A stretch of DNA of 5,808 nt from Acidobacteriota bacterium (GTDB taxonomy: Bacteria; Acidobacteriota; Blastocatellia; Pyrinomonadales; Pyrinomonadaceae). The notes under the pieces are model-generated. The model did no database searches and was not told where the DNA came from. It saw nothing but the letters and a program-made list of their open reading frames with translations. Location: NCBI GenBank assembly GCA_020201365.1, contig JAIVGV010000117.1, positions 1-5,808 of the forward strand. The letters run 5' to 3'. Positions within the stretch are counted from its first letter, which is position 1. The number at the start of each line of letters is the position of its first letter. Of the stretch, positions 1-5,808 are shown piece after piece. Made by a program: the position numbers and the translations under genes.

Positions 1-351
1 GCGTTTTAGGCTCTGAGTTAGCCCACTAATCATCCTGCCGATCTCATCTAGCGAGAGGCACAAGTCCTTATACACACGCTCGTTGAGAAAACCGAGGCGG
101 AAGGCGATGAGCAGTTCCGTTTCGACCTCGCTTGTCGAACCTTGAGCGATGGATAGGAAGTGGATGAATTCTTTGGCGGTTCTCCGCGCTGCCCCCTCAG
201 CGATGTTGGCGGGGACAGATACAGCGGCTCGCCTTACTTGGGAAGTCAACCCGAACTTTTCTTCTCTAGGGAAAGTCTCGGTCGCTTTGTAAAGGCTGAC
301 CACGAACTCAACCGACTTACTCCAGACACCCAGCTTCTCGTGAGGACGCAC
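1..351 (-). CDS. Four-helix bundle protein, S23 / 23S rRNA intervening-sequence protein family (C-terminus cut by window edge)
   Basis: The minus strand is open from a GTG at 351 to the window edge, giving 117 residues. It starts MRPHEKLGVWSKSVEFV and contains FGLTSQVRRAAVSVPANIAE (residues 33-52), then EFIHFLSIAQGSTSEVETEL (61-80). These are the hallmark blocks of the S23-type four-helix bundle family: N-terminal KLxVW, a helix 2 with R-R-A-A and NIAEG, and a helix 3 with GS and an alternating E-x-E. Family members are about 115-125 aa, so only the last few codons are probably missing. The GTG is chosen because an in-frame TGA lies at 372-370, no other start codon falls between, and AAGGAAG sits just upstream. 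Relatives were first noted inside 23S rRNA intervening sequences, and DGR Avd proteins share the fold; the cellular role of stand-alone copies is unknown. G+C of 1-360 is about 55% (197/360 counted), clearly below its neighbours, so acquisition is possible. Confidence 0.9.
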   Translation of the reverse strand, partial: MRPHEKLGVWSKSVEFVVSLYKATETFPREEKFGLTSQVRRAAVSVPANIAEGAARRTAKEFIHFLSIAQGSTSEVETELLIAFRLGFLNERVYKDLCLSLDEIGRMISGLTQSLKR

Positions 352-357
352 GGCTGG

Positions 358-364
358 CTTCCTT
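358..364 (-). promoter_or_regulatory. Ribosome binding site of the four-helix bundle gene
   Basis: On the minus strand AAGGAAG precedes the GTG at 351 by 6 nt (8 nt from the AGGA core). It supports the GTG start and lies immediately after the last heptamer unit, so the repeat stops just short of the translation signal. Confidence 0.6.
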
Positions 365-365
365 T

Positions 366-1370
<1,005 letters not shown>

Positions 1371-1378
1371 ACTGTCAG

Positions 1379-1386
1379 TCCCCTTT
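1379..1386 (-). promoter_or_regulatory. Ribosome binding site deciding the TTG start of the SDR gene
   Basis: The minus strand reads AAAGGGGA, ending 8 nt before TTG at 1370. This is the only plausible initiation signal, since the preceding in-frame codons include a TAA and no ATG or GTG. I see no convincing terminator or promoter in the 65-bp spacer 1371-1435, so co-transcription with the glycosyltransferase gene is likely. Confidence 0.55.
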
Positions 1387-1435
1387 CCGAAACCGTCAAC
1401 GTGTTAACTAGCGAACGACGAGTTACCCTCAACGC

Positions 1436-2758
1436 TCAGACGCCCTTCACGCGCGGCGCGGCGGCGCGACCCTCTCCGCGCGCGCCGGTCGCCGCGCGCG
1501 CGCCGTCGCCGAGCAGTTCGCGGTAGAGCCGCGAGATGTCCGCGACGAGCCGCGCGAGCGAGTGCTCGCGCAGGACGAACTCGCGCCCGCGCGCGCCCAG
1601 CTCGGCGCGCACGCCCTCGTGCTCGACGAGGTACGCGAGCCCGCTCGCGAAAGCCTGCGCGTCCGGGCGCTCGACGAGCACGCCGCGCTCGCACAGGCGC
1701 CACTCGCCCTCGTGCCGCCTGAGTCGCGCGTCCGTCTCGCCGACGAGATCGGGCACGCCGCCGACCCCGGTCGCGATGCACGCGCGCGCGTTCGCCATCG
1801 CCTCGATGATGGTGAGCGGCGTGCCCTCGTTGAGGGAGGTGAGCGCGACGACGTCGAGCGCCGGGTAGAAGTTTTCGGGATCGTCGCGCGAGCCCTCGAA
1901 AGATAGCACGTCGCCGCCGAGACCGAGCGCGGCGGCGCGCGCTTCGAGCGCGCGGCGCAGGTGCCCGTCGCCGAAGACGAGGAAGCGCGCGCGGCGCGAC
2001 GCGGCCGTGCCCGTCCGCGCGCGCTCGCGCAGGTAGTGCGCCGCCGCGTCGAGGAAGAGCGCGTGGTTCTTGATCTCCGTGAGGCGACCGACGATGCCGA
2101 CGAGCACCTCGTCGCCCGCCGCGCCGAGCCGCCCGCGCTCGCGCACGCGCCGCCGCGCCCAGTCGTCGAACGGGCGCGTGTCGAGCCCGAGCGGGACGAT
2201 CTCGAACTGCCCGGCGCGCCCGACGCCGAACCGCTCGTTGATCTCCCGCCGCTGCCGCGGGCTGATGACGACGATCTTATCCGTCGCCGCGCGCGCGAGG
2301 AACTTCTCGACGGCGAGGAAGAATCCGGTCTTCGCGCGGCCGTAGTAGCTGTGGAAGATGTGCCCGTGGTAGGTGTGCACGAAGCGGCACGGGCGCGGGC
2401 GACCCCACAGCGCCGAGGGCGTGAGCCAGCGGTAGAGCAGCCCCGCGAAGCGTCCGACCGTGCCCGCCTTCGCCGTGTGCGTGTGGACGATGTCGGGGCG
2501 CTCGCGCAGGAAAAGCCGGAAGAGCTTCCACGCCGCCGCCAGGTCTTTCGGCGAGACCTCGCGGCTCATCTCCGGGAGGCGGACGGGCTCGACCCCTTGC
2601 GCGCGCGCGAAGTAGGTCATGTCCTCCTCGCCCGCGGGGACGACGCCCGCGACGAGGATGGACTCGACGCCCTCGCGCCGGAGCGCCGACGTGAGCCACG
2701 CGACGTGGCGCGCGGGTCCGCCGACGTTCAGGCGCGCGATGATGCGGATGACTTTCAT
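1436..2758 (-). CDS. GT4-family (GT-B fold) glycosyltransferase
   Basis: The 440-residue protein starts MKVIRIIARLNVGGPARHVA, with the glycine-rich acceptor-side loop (N11-G14) typical of retaining GT4 enzymes. The N-domain continues with DIVHTHTAKAGTVGR (89-103) and HTYHGHIFHSYYG (128-140). The C-domain holds VGIVGRLTEIKNH (220-232), whose R225 and K230 would contact the donor phosphates. It also holds SLNEGTPLTIIEAMANA (308-324), carrying the E-x7-E signature (E311, E319) near the nucleotide ribose. There is no signal peptide or transmembrane helix, so it should act on the cytoplasmic membrane face, adding a sugar from a nucleotide donor to a lipid-linked glycan. Donor and acceptor cannot be read from sequence. 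The ATG gives a textbook family N-terminus although no Shine-Dalgarno is visible; a heptamer inverted repeat ends 6 nt before it. The last 24 residues (417-440) are a low-complexity Ala/Arg/Gly tail outside the catalytic fold. Confidence 0.93.
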   Translation of the reverse strand: MKVIRIIARLNVGGPARHVAWLTSALRREGVESILVAGVVPAGEEDMTYFARAQGVEPVRLPEMSREVSPKDLAAAWKLFRLFLRERPDIVHTHTAKAGTVGRFAGLLYRWLTPSALWGRPRPCRFVHTYHGHIFHSYYGRAKTGFFLAVEKFLARAATDKIVVISPRQRREINERFGVGRAGQFEIVPLGLDTRPFDDWARRRVRERGRLGAAGDEVLVGIVGRLTEIKNHALFLDAAAHYLRERARTGTAASRRARFLVFGDGHLRRALEARAAALGLGGDVLSFEGSRDDPENFYPALDVVALTSLNEGTPLTIIEAMANARACIATGVGGVPDLVGETDARLRRHEGEWRLCERGVLVERPDAQAFASGLAYLVEHEGVRAELGARGREFVLREHSLARLVADISRLYRELLGDGARAATGARGEGRAAAPRVKGV

Positions 2759-2766
2759 CGAAGAAG

Positions 2767-2794
2767 CACTCAGCAGTCAGCAATCAGCGGTCAG
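2767..2794. repeat. Heptamer array, four degenerate units (left arm)
   Basis: The plus strand reads CACTCAG, CAGTCAG, CAATCAG, CGGTCAG with no gaps. The TCAG half of each unit is invariant and the first three bases vary. This is the arm next to the glycosyltransferase start codon. Confidence 0.9.
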
Positions 2795-2865
2795 CTTTTG
2801 AATGGCGAACAGGGTTGACACTCTCCGAAGATTGTTCGACTCGACTTTCCGCAAAGGTGGATCGG

Positions 2866-2893
2866 CTGACCGCTGACCGCTGAGTGCTGAGTG
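2866..2893. repeat. Heptamer array, four units in inverted orientation (right arm)
   Basis: The plus strand reads CTGACCG twice, then CTGAGTG twice. These are reverse complements of CGGTCAG and CACTCAG from the left arm, so the two arrays belong to one heptamer family placed head to head. Each array has exactly four units. Confidence 0.9.
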
Positions 2894-2903
2894 CTGCTTT
2901 CGC

Positions 2904-3683
2904 TCACGCCCCCGCCGCGTTCAAGACCTCTTCCTCGGGCTTCGCGCCGTCCATGTCGAGCTTGTTGGCGCCGGTGGCGGCGACGAGGCGGCTGGCGCGA
3001 AGGAGCGATTCGAACGTGCCCGCGTCCGACCACCAGCCTTCGAGCTCGTCCCAAGTCATCGCGCCGCGCGCGACGTAGGCGTTGTTCACGTCGGTGATCT
3101 CGAGCTCGTCGCGTTGCGAGGGCTTGAGCGTCTTGATGATGCGGAACACTTCGGCGTCGTACATGTAGATGCCGACGACGGCGTAGTCGGACTTCGGCTC
3201 GGCGGGCTTCTCCTCGATGCGCACGACGCGGCGACCGTCGAGCGCGGGCACGCCGAAGCGCTGCGGGTCGGGGACGCGCTTGAGGAGAATCTTCGCGCCG
3301 CCCCCCTGGCGCCGGTAGGAGGCGACCTGCGCGCGGATGTTGCCCTCGATGATGTTGTCGCCGAGGACGACGCAGACCGGGTCAGTGTCGGCGAAGTCTT
3401 CGCACAACGAGAGCGCGGCGGCGATGCCGCCCTCGCCCTCCTGGTAGGTGTAGTTGAGGTGCTTCAAGCCGAAGTCGCGACCGTTCTTCAGGAGCTTCAG
3501 GAAGTCGCCCGCGGAGTTTCCGCCCGTGACGATCATGATGTCGGTGATCCCGGCGTTGACGAGCGTCCGGACGGGGTAGTAGATCATCGGCTTGTCATAG
3601 ACGGGCAGCAGGTGCTTGTTCGTCACCGCCGTCAGCGGGCGCAGCCGCGCGCCCAAGCCGCCCGCGAGCACGATGCCTTTCAC
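2904..3683 (-). CDS. rfbA: Sugar-1-phosphate nucleotidyltransferase, RmlA/RfbA-like (probable glucose-1-phosphate thymidylyltransferase)
   Basis: With the GTG start at 3683 the product is 259 aa and begins MKGIVLAGGLGARLRPLT, the nucleotide-binding signature of NTP-sugar pyrophosphorylases (GGxGxRLxPLT at 8-18). NKHLLPVYDKPMIYYP (22-37) carries the conserved K23 and the RmlA-type KPMIYYP. Further blocks are EGEGGIAAAL (82-91), LGDNI (107-111, with the metal-binding D109), EEKP (157-160) and WWSDAGTFESL (217-227, second metal aspartate D220). The enzyme joins a sugar 1-phosphate to an NTP, releasing pyrophosphate; dTTP with glucose 1-phosphate is the family default. It is shorter than classical RmlA (about 290 aa) and has A221 where RmlA has Thr in WxDTGT, so the exact nucleotide or sugar is uncertain. 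The start was chosen for the AGGAGG 8 nt upstream and the family N-terminus; a TTG at 3740 would add 19 residues that look non-family and overlap asnB. Confidence 0.9.
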   Translation of the reverse strand: MKGIVLAGGLGARLRPLTAVTNKHLLPVYDKPMIYYPVRTLVNAGITDIMIVTGGNSAGDFLKLLKNGRDFGLKHLNYTYQEGEGGIAAALSLCEDFADTDPVCVVLGDNIIEGNIRAQVASYRRQGGGAKILLKRVPDPQRFGVPALDGRRVVRIEEKPAEPKSDYAVVGIYMYDAEVFRIIKTLKPSQRDELEITDVNNAYVARGAMTWDELEGWWSDAGTFESLLRASRLVAATGANKLDMDGAKPEEEVLNAAGA

Positions 3684-3691
3684 GAATCGAG

Positions 3692-3697
3692 CCTCCT
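3692..3697 (-). promoter_or_regulatory. Consensus Shine-Dalgarno deciding the GTG start of the nucleotidyltransferase
   Basis: A perfect AGGAGG on the minus strand lies 8 nt before GTG at 3683. It is the strongest translation signal in the window and argues against the 19-residue longer reading. The gap to the asnB stop codon is only 49 bp, with no terminator visible, which suggests one transcript. Confidence 0.8.
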
Positions 3698-3732
3698 CGG
3701 AAGTGTGGGAAGAGAGAGCGCGCCGCCCGCCG

Positions 3733-5619
3733 TCAGTCAATGAACCGCCCGAACCAGAGTTCGAGCATGAGCAGCGTCCAGAGGCGCGTGGCGTAGTCGC
3801 GCTCGCCGCGCGCGTGCAGCTCGATCATGCGGCGCACGGCTTCGGGCTTGAAGAGACCGCGCCGCAGGTGCTTCTCAGAGAGCAGCGTCTCGCGCAGGAA
3901 TGGCTCGAGCCGCCCGCGCAGCCAGTAGCCGATGGGCACGCCGAAGCCCATCTTGCGCCGCGCCAGGTTCTCCTCGGGCACGAGCCGCTTGAGCACGCGC
4001 TTCAGCAGGTACTTCGTCGTCAGCCCGCGCAGCTTCAGGCTCTCCGGCAAGCTCGCGGCGAACTCCATGACGTGGTGATCGAGGAAGGGCGAGCGCGCTT
4101 CCAAGGAGACCGCCATGCTCGCGATGTCAACCTTGACGAGGAGATCGTTCGGCAGGTAGGTCATCGTGTCGGCGAGCAGCACGGCGTCAACGATGCCCGA
4201 CCCGTTCGCGCTCGCGAACCACGGCGCGACGAACGACGCCGCCTCGCGCCCCCGCGTTTCGCGCGCGAACTCGTCGGTGTAGAGCGCAGCCTTCGCCTCG
4301 TCGTCGAAGACGCTGATCCAGCGCACGTAGCGCTCGACGTGCGGCAAGGACGCCGCGCGCACGAAGCGCTTGAGATCGCGCGCGCGGCTGCGGCGCGCCT
4401 CCGACGCCGGGATCAGCTCGGCGGCGTGGCGGATGAGCCCCTCGCGCACGACGCCGGGGATTCTGCGGTACGCGCCCGCGAGCTTCATCGCCGCGTAGCG
4501 CTCGTAGCCCGCGAAGCACTCGTCGCCGCCGTCGCCGTTGAGGGCGACCGTCACGTGCCGCCGCGTCTCGCGCGAGACGTAGTAGGTCGGGATGGCTGAG
4601 GAGTCGGCGTAGGGCTCGCCGTAGTGCTCGACGATGGTGGGCAAAACTTCGAGCGCGTCGGGTCGGACGACGAACTCGTGGTGCTCGGCTCCGACGTGCT
4701 CCGCGACGCGGCGCGCGTGGTGCAGCTCGGAGAAGTCCTGCTCGTCGAAGCCGATGGAAAAAGTTTTGACGGGCGCGGACGACTCCTCGCTCATCAGCGC
4801 GACGACGGCGCTCGAATCAATGCCGCCCGAAAGGAATGCGCCGAGCGGCACCTCCGACATCAGCCGGACGCGCACGGCTTCGCGCAGAAGCTCCACGGCG
4901 CGCTCGCCCGCCTCGCGCTCGTCCGCCTTGATCTTCTTCGAGAAGTCGAGCTGCCAGTAGCGCTCGATCTTCACTTCGTTGGTGCGCGGCGAGTAGCGCA
5001 GGGTGTGTCCGGGTTCGAGCTTCCTGATCTGCCGGTAGGCGGTGAGCGGCGCGGGGACGCACATGAAGGTGAGGTAGTAGTGCAGCGCCTCGCGATCCAC
5101 GTCGCGGCTCACGTCCGGGTGTTTCAGGAGCGCGGTGAACTCCGAGCCGAAGACCAGCCCGTCCGGCGTGAGCGCGTAGAGCAGCGGCTTCTTGCCGACG
5201 CGGTCGCGCGCGAGGAACAGCTCTTCTTCGCGCTCGTCCCAGATCGCGAAGGCGAACATGCCGCGCAGATACTTCGGGCAGTCCGCCCCGTACTGCTCGT
5301 AGGCGCGCAGGATCACCTCGGTGTCGCAGTCCGTGTGGAACGAGTGACCGAGCTTGGCGAGCTCTTTGCGCAGCTCCTTGTAGTTGTAGGTCTCGCCGTT
5401 ATAGACGATGTGGCGCGCGCCGTCGTCCGAGTGCATCGGCTGCTGTCCCGAGGCGAGGTCAATGATCGCGAGGCGGCGCATGGCGACGCCCGCCGCGCCG
5501 CCGACGTAAGCGCCCTCCTCGTCGGGACCGCGGTGCCGGATCGCGTCGCACATGCTTTGCAACACGGCTCGGTCAACCGCGCGCCCGCCGCGCCTCACGA
5601 TGCCTACGATTCCGCACAT
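3733..5619 (-). CDS. asnB: Glutamine-hydrolysing asparagine synthetase-like amidotransferase of a polysaccharide locus
   Basis: The 628-residue protein begins MCGIVGIV, exposing Cys2 as the N-terminal glutaminase nucleophile after Met removal. The class II glutaminase domain (about 1-190) has RHRGPDEEG (28-36), NGETYN (74-79) and CDTE (98-101). The ATP-pyrophosphatase synthetase domain (about 230-625) has the PP-loop LSGGIDSS (263-270), NGDGGDECFAGYERY (361-375) and SLEARSPFLDH (505-515). The family hydrolyses glutamine, channels ammonia and transfers it to an AMP-activated carboxylate, classically aspartate. The length and C-terminal block TRLWTLLMLELW (611-622) resemble AsnB paralogues in exopolysaccharide or exosortase-linked loci, and some such homologues are proposed to amidate sugar uronates. 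Given its neighbours, I infer modification of a sugar acid rather than housekeeping asparagine synthesis. Only the NGEIYN-type motif deviates slightly (T77 for Ile). The ATG has no clear Shine-Dalgarno but a short AT-rich leader. Confidence 0.95.
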   Translation of the reverse strand: MCGIVGIVRRGGRAVDRAVLQSMCDAIRHRGPDEEGAYVGGAAGVAMRRLAIIDLASGQQPMHSDDGARHIVYNGETYNYKELRKELAKLGHSFHTDCDTEVILRAYEQYGADCPKYLRGMFAFAIWDEREEELFLARDRVGKKPLLYALTPDGLVFGSEFTALLKHPDVSRDVDREALHYYLTFMCVPAPLTAYRQIRKLEPGHTLRYSPRTNEVKIERYWQLDFSKKIKADEREAGERAVELLREAVRVRLMSEVPLGAFLSGGIDSSAVVALMSEESSAPVKTFSIGFDEQDFSELHHARRVAEHVGAEHHEFVVRPDALEVLPTIVEHYGEPYADSSAIPTYYVSRETRRHVTVALNGDGGDECFAGYERYAAMKLAGAYRRIPGVVREGLIRHAAELIPASEARRSRARDLKRFVRAASLPHVERYVRWISVFDDEAKAALYTDEFARETRGREAASFVAPWFASANGSGIVDAVLLADTMTYLPNDLLVKVDIASMAVSLEARSPFLDHHVMEFAASLPESLKLRGLTTKYLLKRVLKRLVPEENLARRKMGFGVPIGYWLRGRLEPFLRETLLSEKHLRRGLFKPEAVRRMIELHARGERDYATRLWTLLMLELWFGRFID

Positions 5620-5632
5620 AAATTTAAGTCTG

Positions 5633-5667
5633 GGGTTCTGGAGCCCGGAGTCCGGAGTCCGGGGTAG
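5633..5667. repeat. Degenerate heptamer array, five units around GGAGTCC
   Basis: Consecutive 7-bp units on the plus strand are GGGTTCT, GGAGCCC, GGAGTCC, GGAGTCC and GGGGTAG. The central three differ at one position; the outer two are decayed. The array ends about 14 nt upstream of the asnB start codon and replaces the place where a Shine-Dalgarno would be expected. Confidence 0.8.
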
Positions 5668-5700
5668 GAATTAAGCGAGTTGACACCAGACCCCGACTCC
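5654..5700 (-). repeat. Bulged inverted repeat upstream of asnB
   Basis: GGAGT-C-CGGGG at 5654-5664 can pair with CCCCGACTCC at 5691-5700: ten pairs with one bulged C at 5659 and a 26-nt loop. The left arm is part of the heptamer array. No T-run follows on either strand, so this is a potential hairpin of unknown role rather than a terminator. I see no convincing promoter for asnB in the 100-bp spacer 5620-5719. Confidence 0.55.
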
Positions 5701-5719
5701 ATACTCACGACTTCTCGCG

Positions 5720-5808
5720 TCAGTCTATCCTCTCGGTGAGGGCGCGCGCCACCTCCTCCCACTGCTTGTCGCGCGTGCGCCGCCACTCGTCGCGCGCGAC
5801 CCGCGCGA
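5720..5808 (-). CDS. C-terminal end of an unidentified upstream gene (partial)
   Basis: The minus strand reads 28 open codons from the window edge to TGA at 5722-5720, ending RRTRDKQWEEVARALTERID. The composition (charged amphipathic helix, G/C-rich third positions, GAG, CGC and GCG codons) matches the real genes here, and its stop precedes the asnB start by 100 bp in the same direction. Both points support a genuine gene end. The helical, Arg/Glu-rich tail is typical of many glycosyltransferases and other cytoplasmic enzymes, but no family can be named from so little. The ORF in another frame across this tail and the heptamers (about 5604-5786) is a shadow. Confidence 0.6.
   Translation of the reverse strand, partial: ARVARDEWRRTRDKQWEEVARALTERID

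Larger units (their letters stand above)
2765..2895 (-). repeat. 31-bp inverted repeat built from heptamers, in the glycosyltransferase leader
   Basis: The arm at 2765-2795 is the reverse complement of 2865-2895 at 28 of 31 positions, with a 69-nt loop (2796-2864). In the gene-sense (minus) RNA, two of the three deviations (2782 and 2783 against 2878 and 2877) become G-U wobbles, leaving a single C-C mismatch (2776 against 2884). The structure starts 8 nt after the nucleotidyltransferase stop codon and ends 6 nt before the glycosyltransferase ATG, so it occupies nearly the whole 145-bp spacer. No T-run follows, so it is not a classical intrinsic terminator. A role in RNA processing, polarity, or control of the downstream start is inference. 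Confidence 0.85.

Noticed and set aside
1405..1432. Sigma-70-like promoter for the SDR gene (TTGAGG at 1432-1427, TAGTTA 16 bp downstream)
   Set aside because: Both hexamers match consensus poorly, and the same-strand gene upstream is close enough for co-transcription.
2815..2843. Plus-strand promoter beginning with TTGACA at 2815 (and the similar one at 5680)
   Set aside because: No acceptable -10 hexamer lies 16-18 bp downstream in either case, and no plus-strand gene follows.
2765..2895. Rho-independent terminator between the nucleotidyltransferase and the glycosyltransferase
   Set aside because: The stem is long with a 69-nt loop, and no run of T follows it on the minus strand before the ATG.
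3684..3740. 19-residue N-terminal extension of the nucleotidyltransferase from a TTG at 3740
   Set aside because: The extension does not resemble the family, overlaps the asnB stop region, and would place the perfect AGGAGG inside the gene.
4624..5667. Long plus-strand ORFs opposite asnB, the nucleotidyltransferase and the GT4 gene (about 4624-5667, 3616-4599, 3114-3743, 1961-2818)
   Set aside because: All lie antisense to genes with complete catalytic motifs, show low-complexity charged composition and no domain signatures. Long antisense ORFs are routine at this G+C content.
5604..5786. 60-aa minus-strand ORF spanning the spacer before asnB
   Set aside because: It runs through the heptamer array, overlaps the asnB start, and conflicts with the better-supported frame ending at 5720.

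Overview
The window is a stretch of a surface-polysaccharide (capsule, exopolysaccharide or O-antigen-like) biosynthesis locus from a high-GC, probably Gram-negative bacterium. All supportable genes lie on the minus strand, so transcription runs from position 5808 towards 1. The phylum cannot be proved from the sequence. About 70% G+C in the coding parts, heptameric repeats between genes and a stray four-helix-bundle (S23-type) gene make me think of an acidobacterial (Blastocatellia-like) genome, but this is a low-confidence guess.

Layout in transcription order: (1) 5808-5720, the last 28 codons of an unidentified gene. (2) 5719-5620, a 100-bp spacer with degenerate GGAGTCC heptamers and a bulged inverted repeat. 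(3) 5619-3733, a complete glutamine-hydrolysing asparagine synthetase-like amidotransferase (AsnB, 628 aa). (4) 3683-2904, an RmlA/RfbA-like sugar-1-phosphate nucleotidyltransferase (259 aa) starting at a GTG behind a consensus Shine-Dalgarno. (5) 2903-2759, a 145-bp spacer holding two four-unit heptamer arrays in inverted orientation. (6) 2758-1436, a GT4 glycosyltransferase (440 aa). (7) 1370-408, an extended short-chain dehydrogenase/reductase of the NAD-sugar epimerase/decarboxylase type (320 aa) starting at a TTG. (8) 407-352, a spacer almost filled by six perfect TATTCAC heptamers. (9) 351-1, the nearly complete S23/IVP-type four-helix-bundle protein, running off the window edge.

The four central genes fit one pathway. 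The nucleotidyltransferase would activate a sugar 1-phosphate. The SDR would remodel a nucleotide sugar; its STSEVYG motif and downstream arginine recall UDP-glucuronate decarboxylases. The GT4 enzyme would transfer a sugar to the growing glycan. The AsnB-like enzyme would donate glutamine-derived ammonia, possibly to amidate a uronic acid, as AsnB homologues in polysaccharide loci are thought to do.

The least ordinary content lies between the genes. Three of the five spacers carry period-7 tandem repeats, each with a different heptamer. In one case they form a 31-bp inverted repeat ending 6 nt before the glycosyltransferase start codon. In another they fill exactly the gap between the SDR stop codon and the ribosome binding site of the lower-GC four-helix-bundle gene. 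The two genes with heptamer inverted repeats in their leaders (asnB and the GT4 gene) are also the two without a recognisable Shine-Dalgarno.
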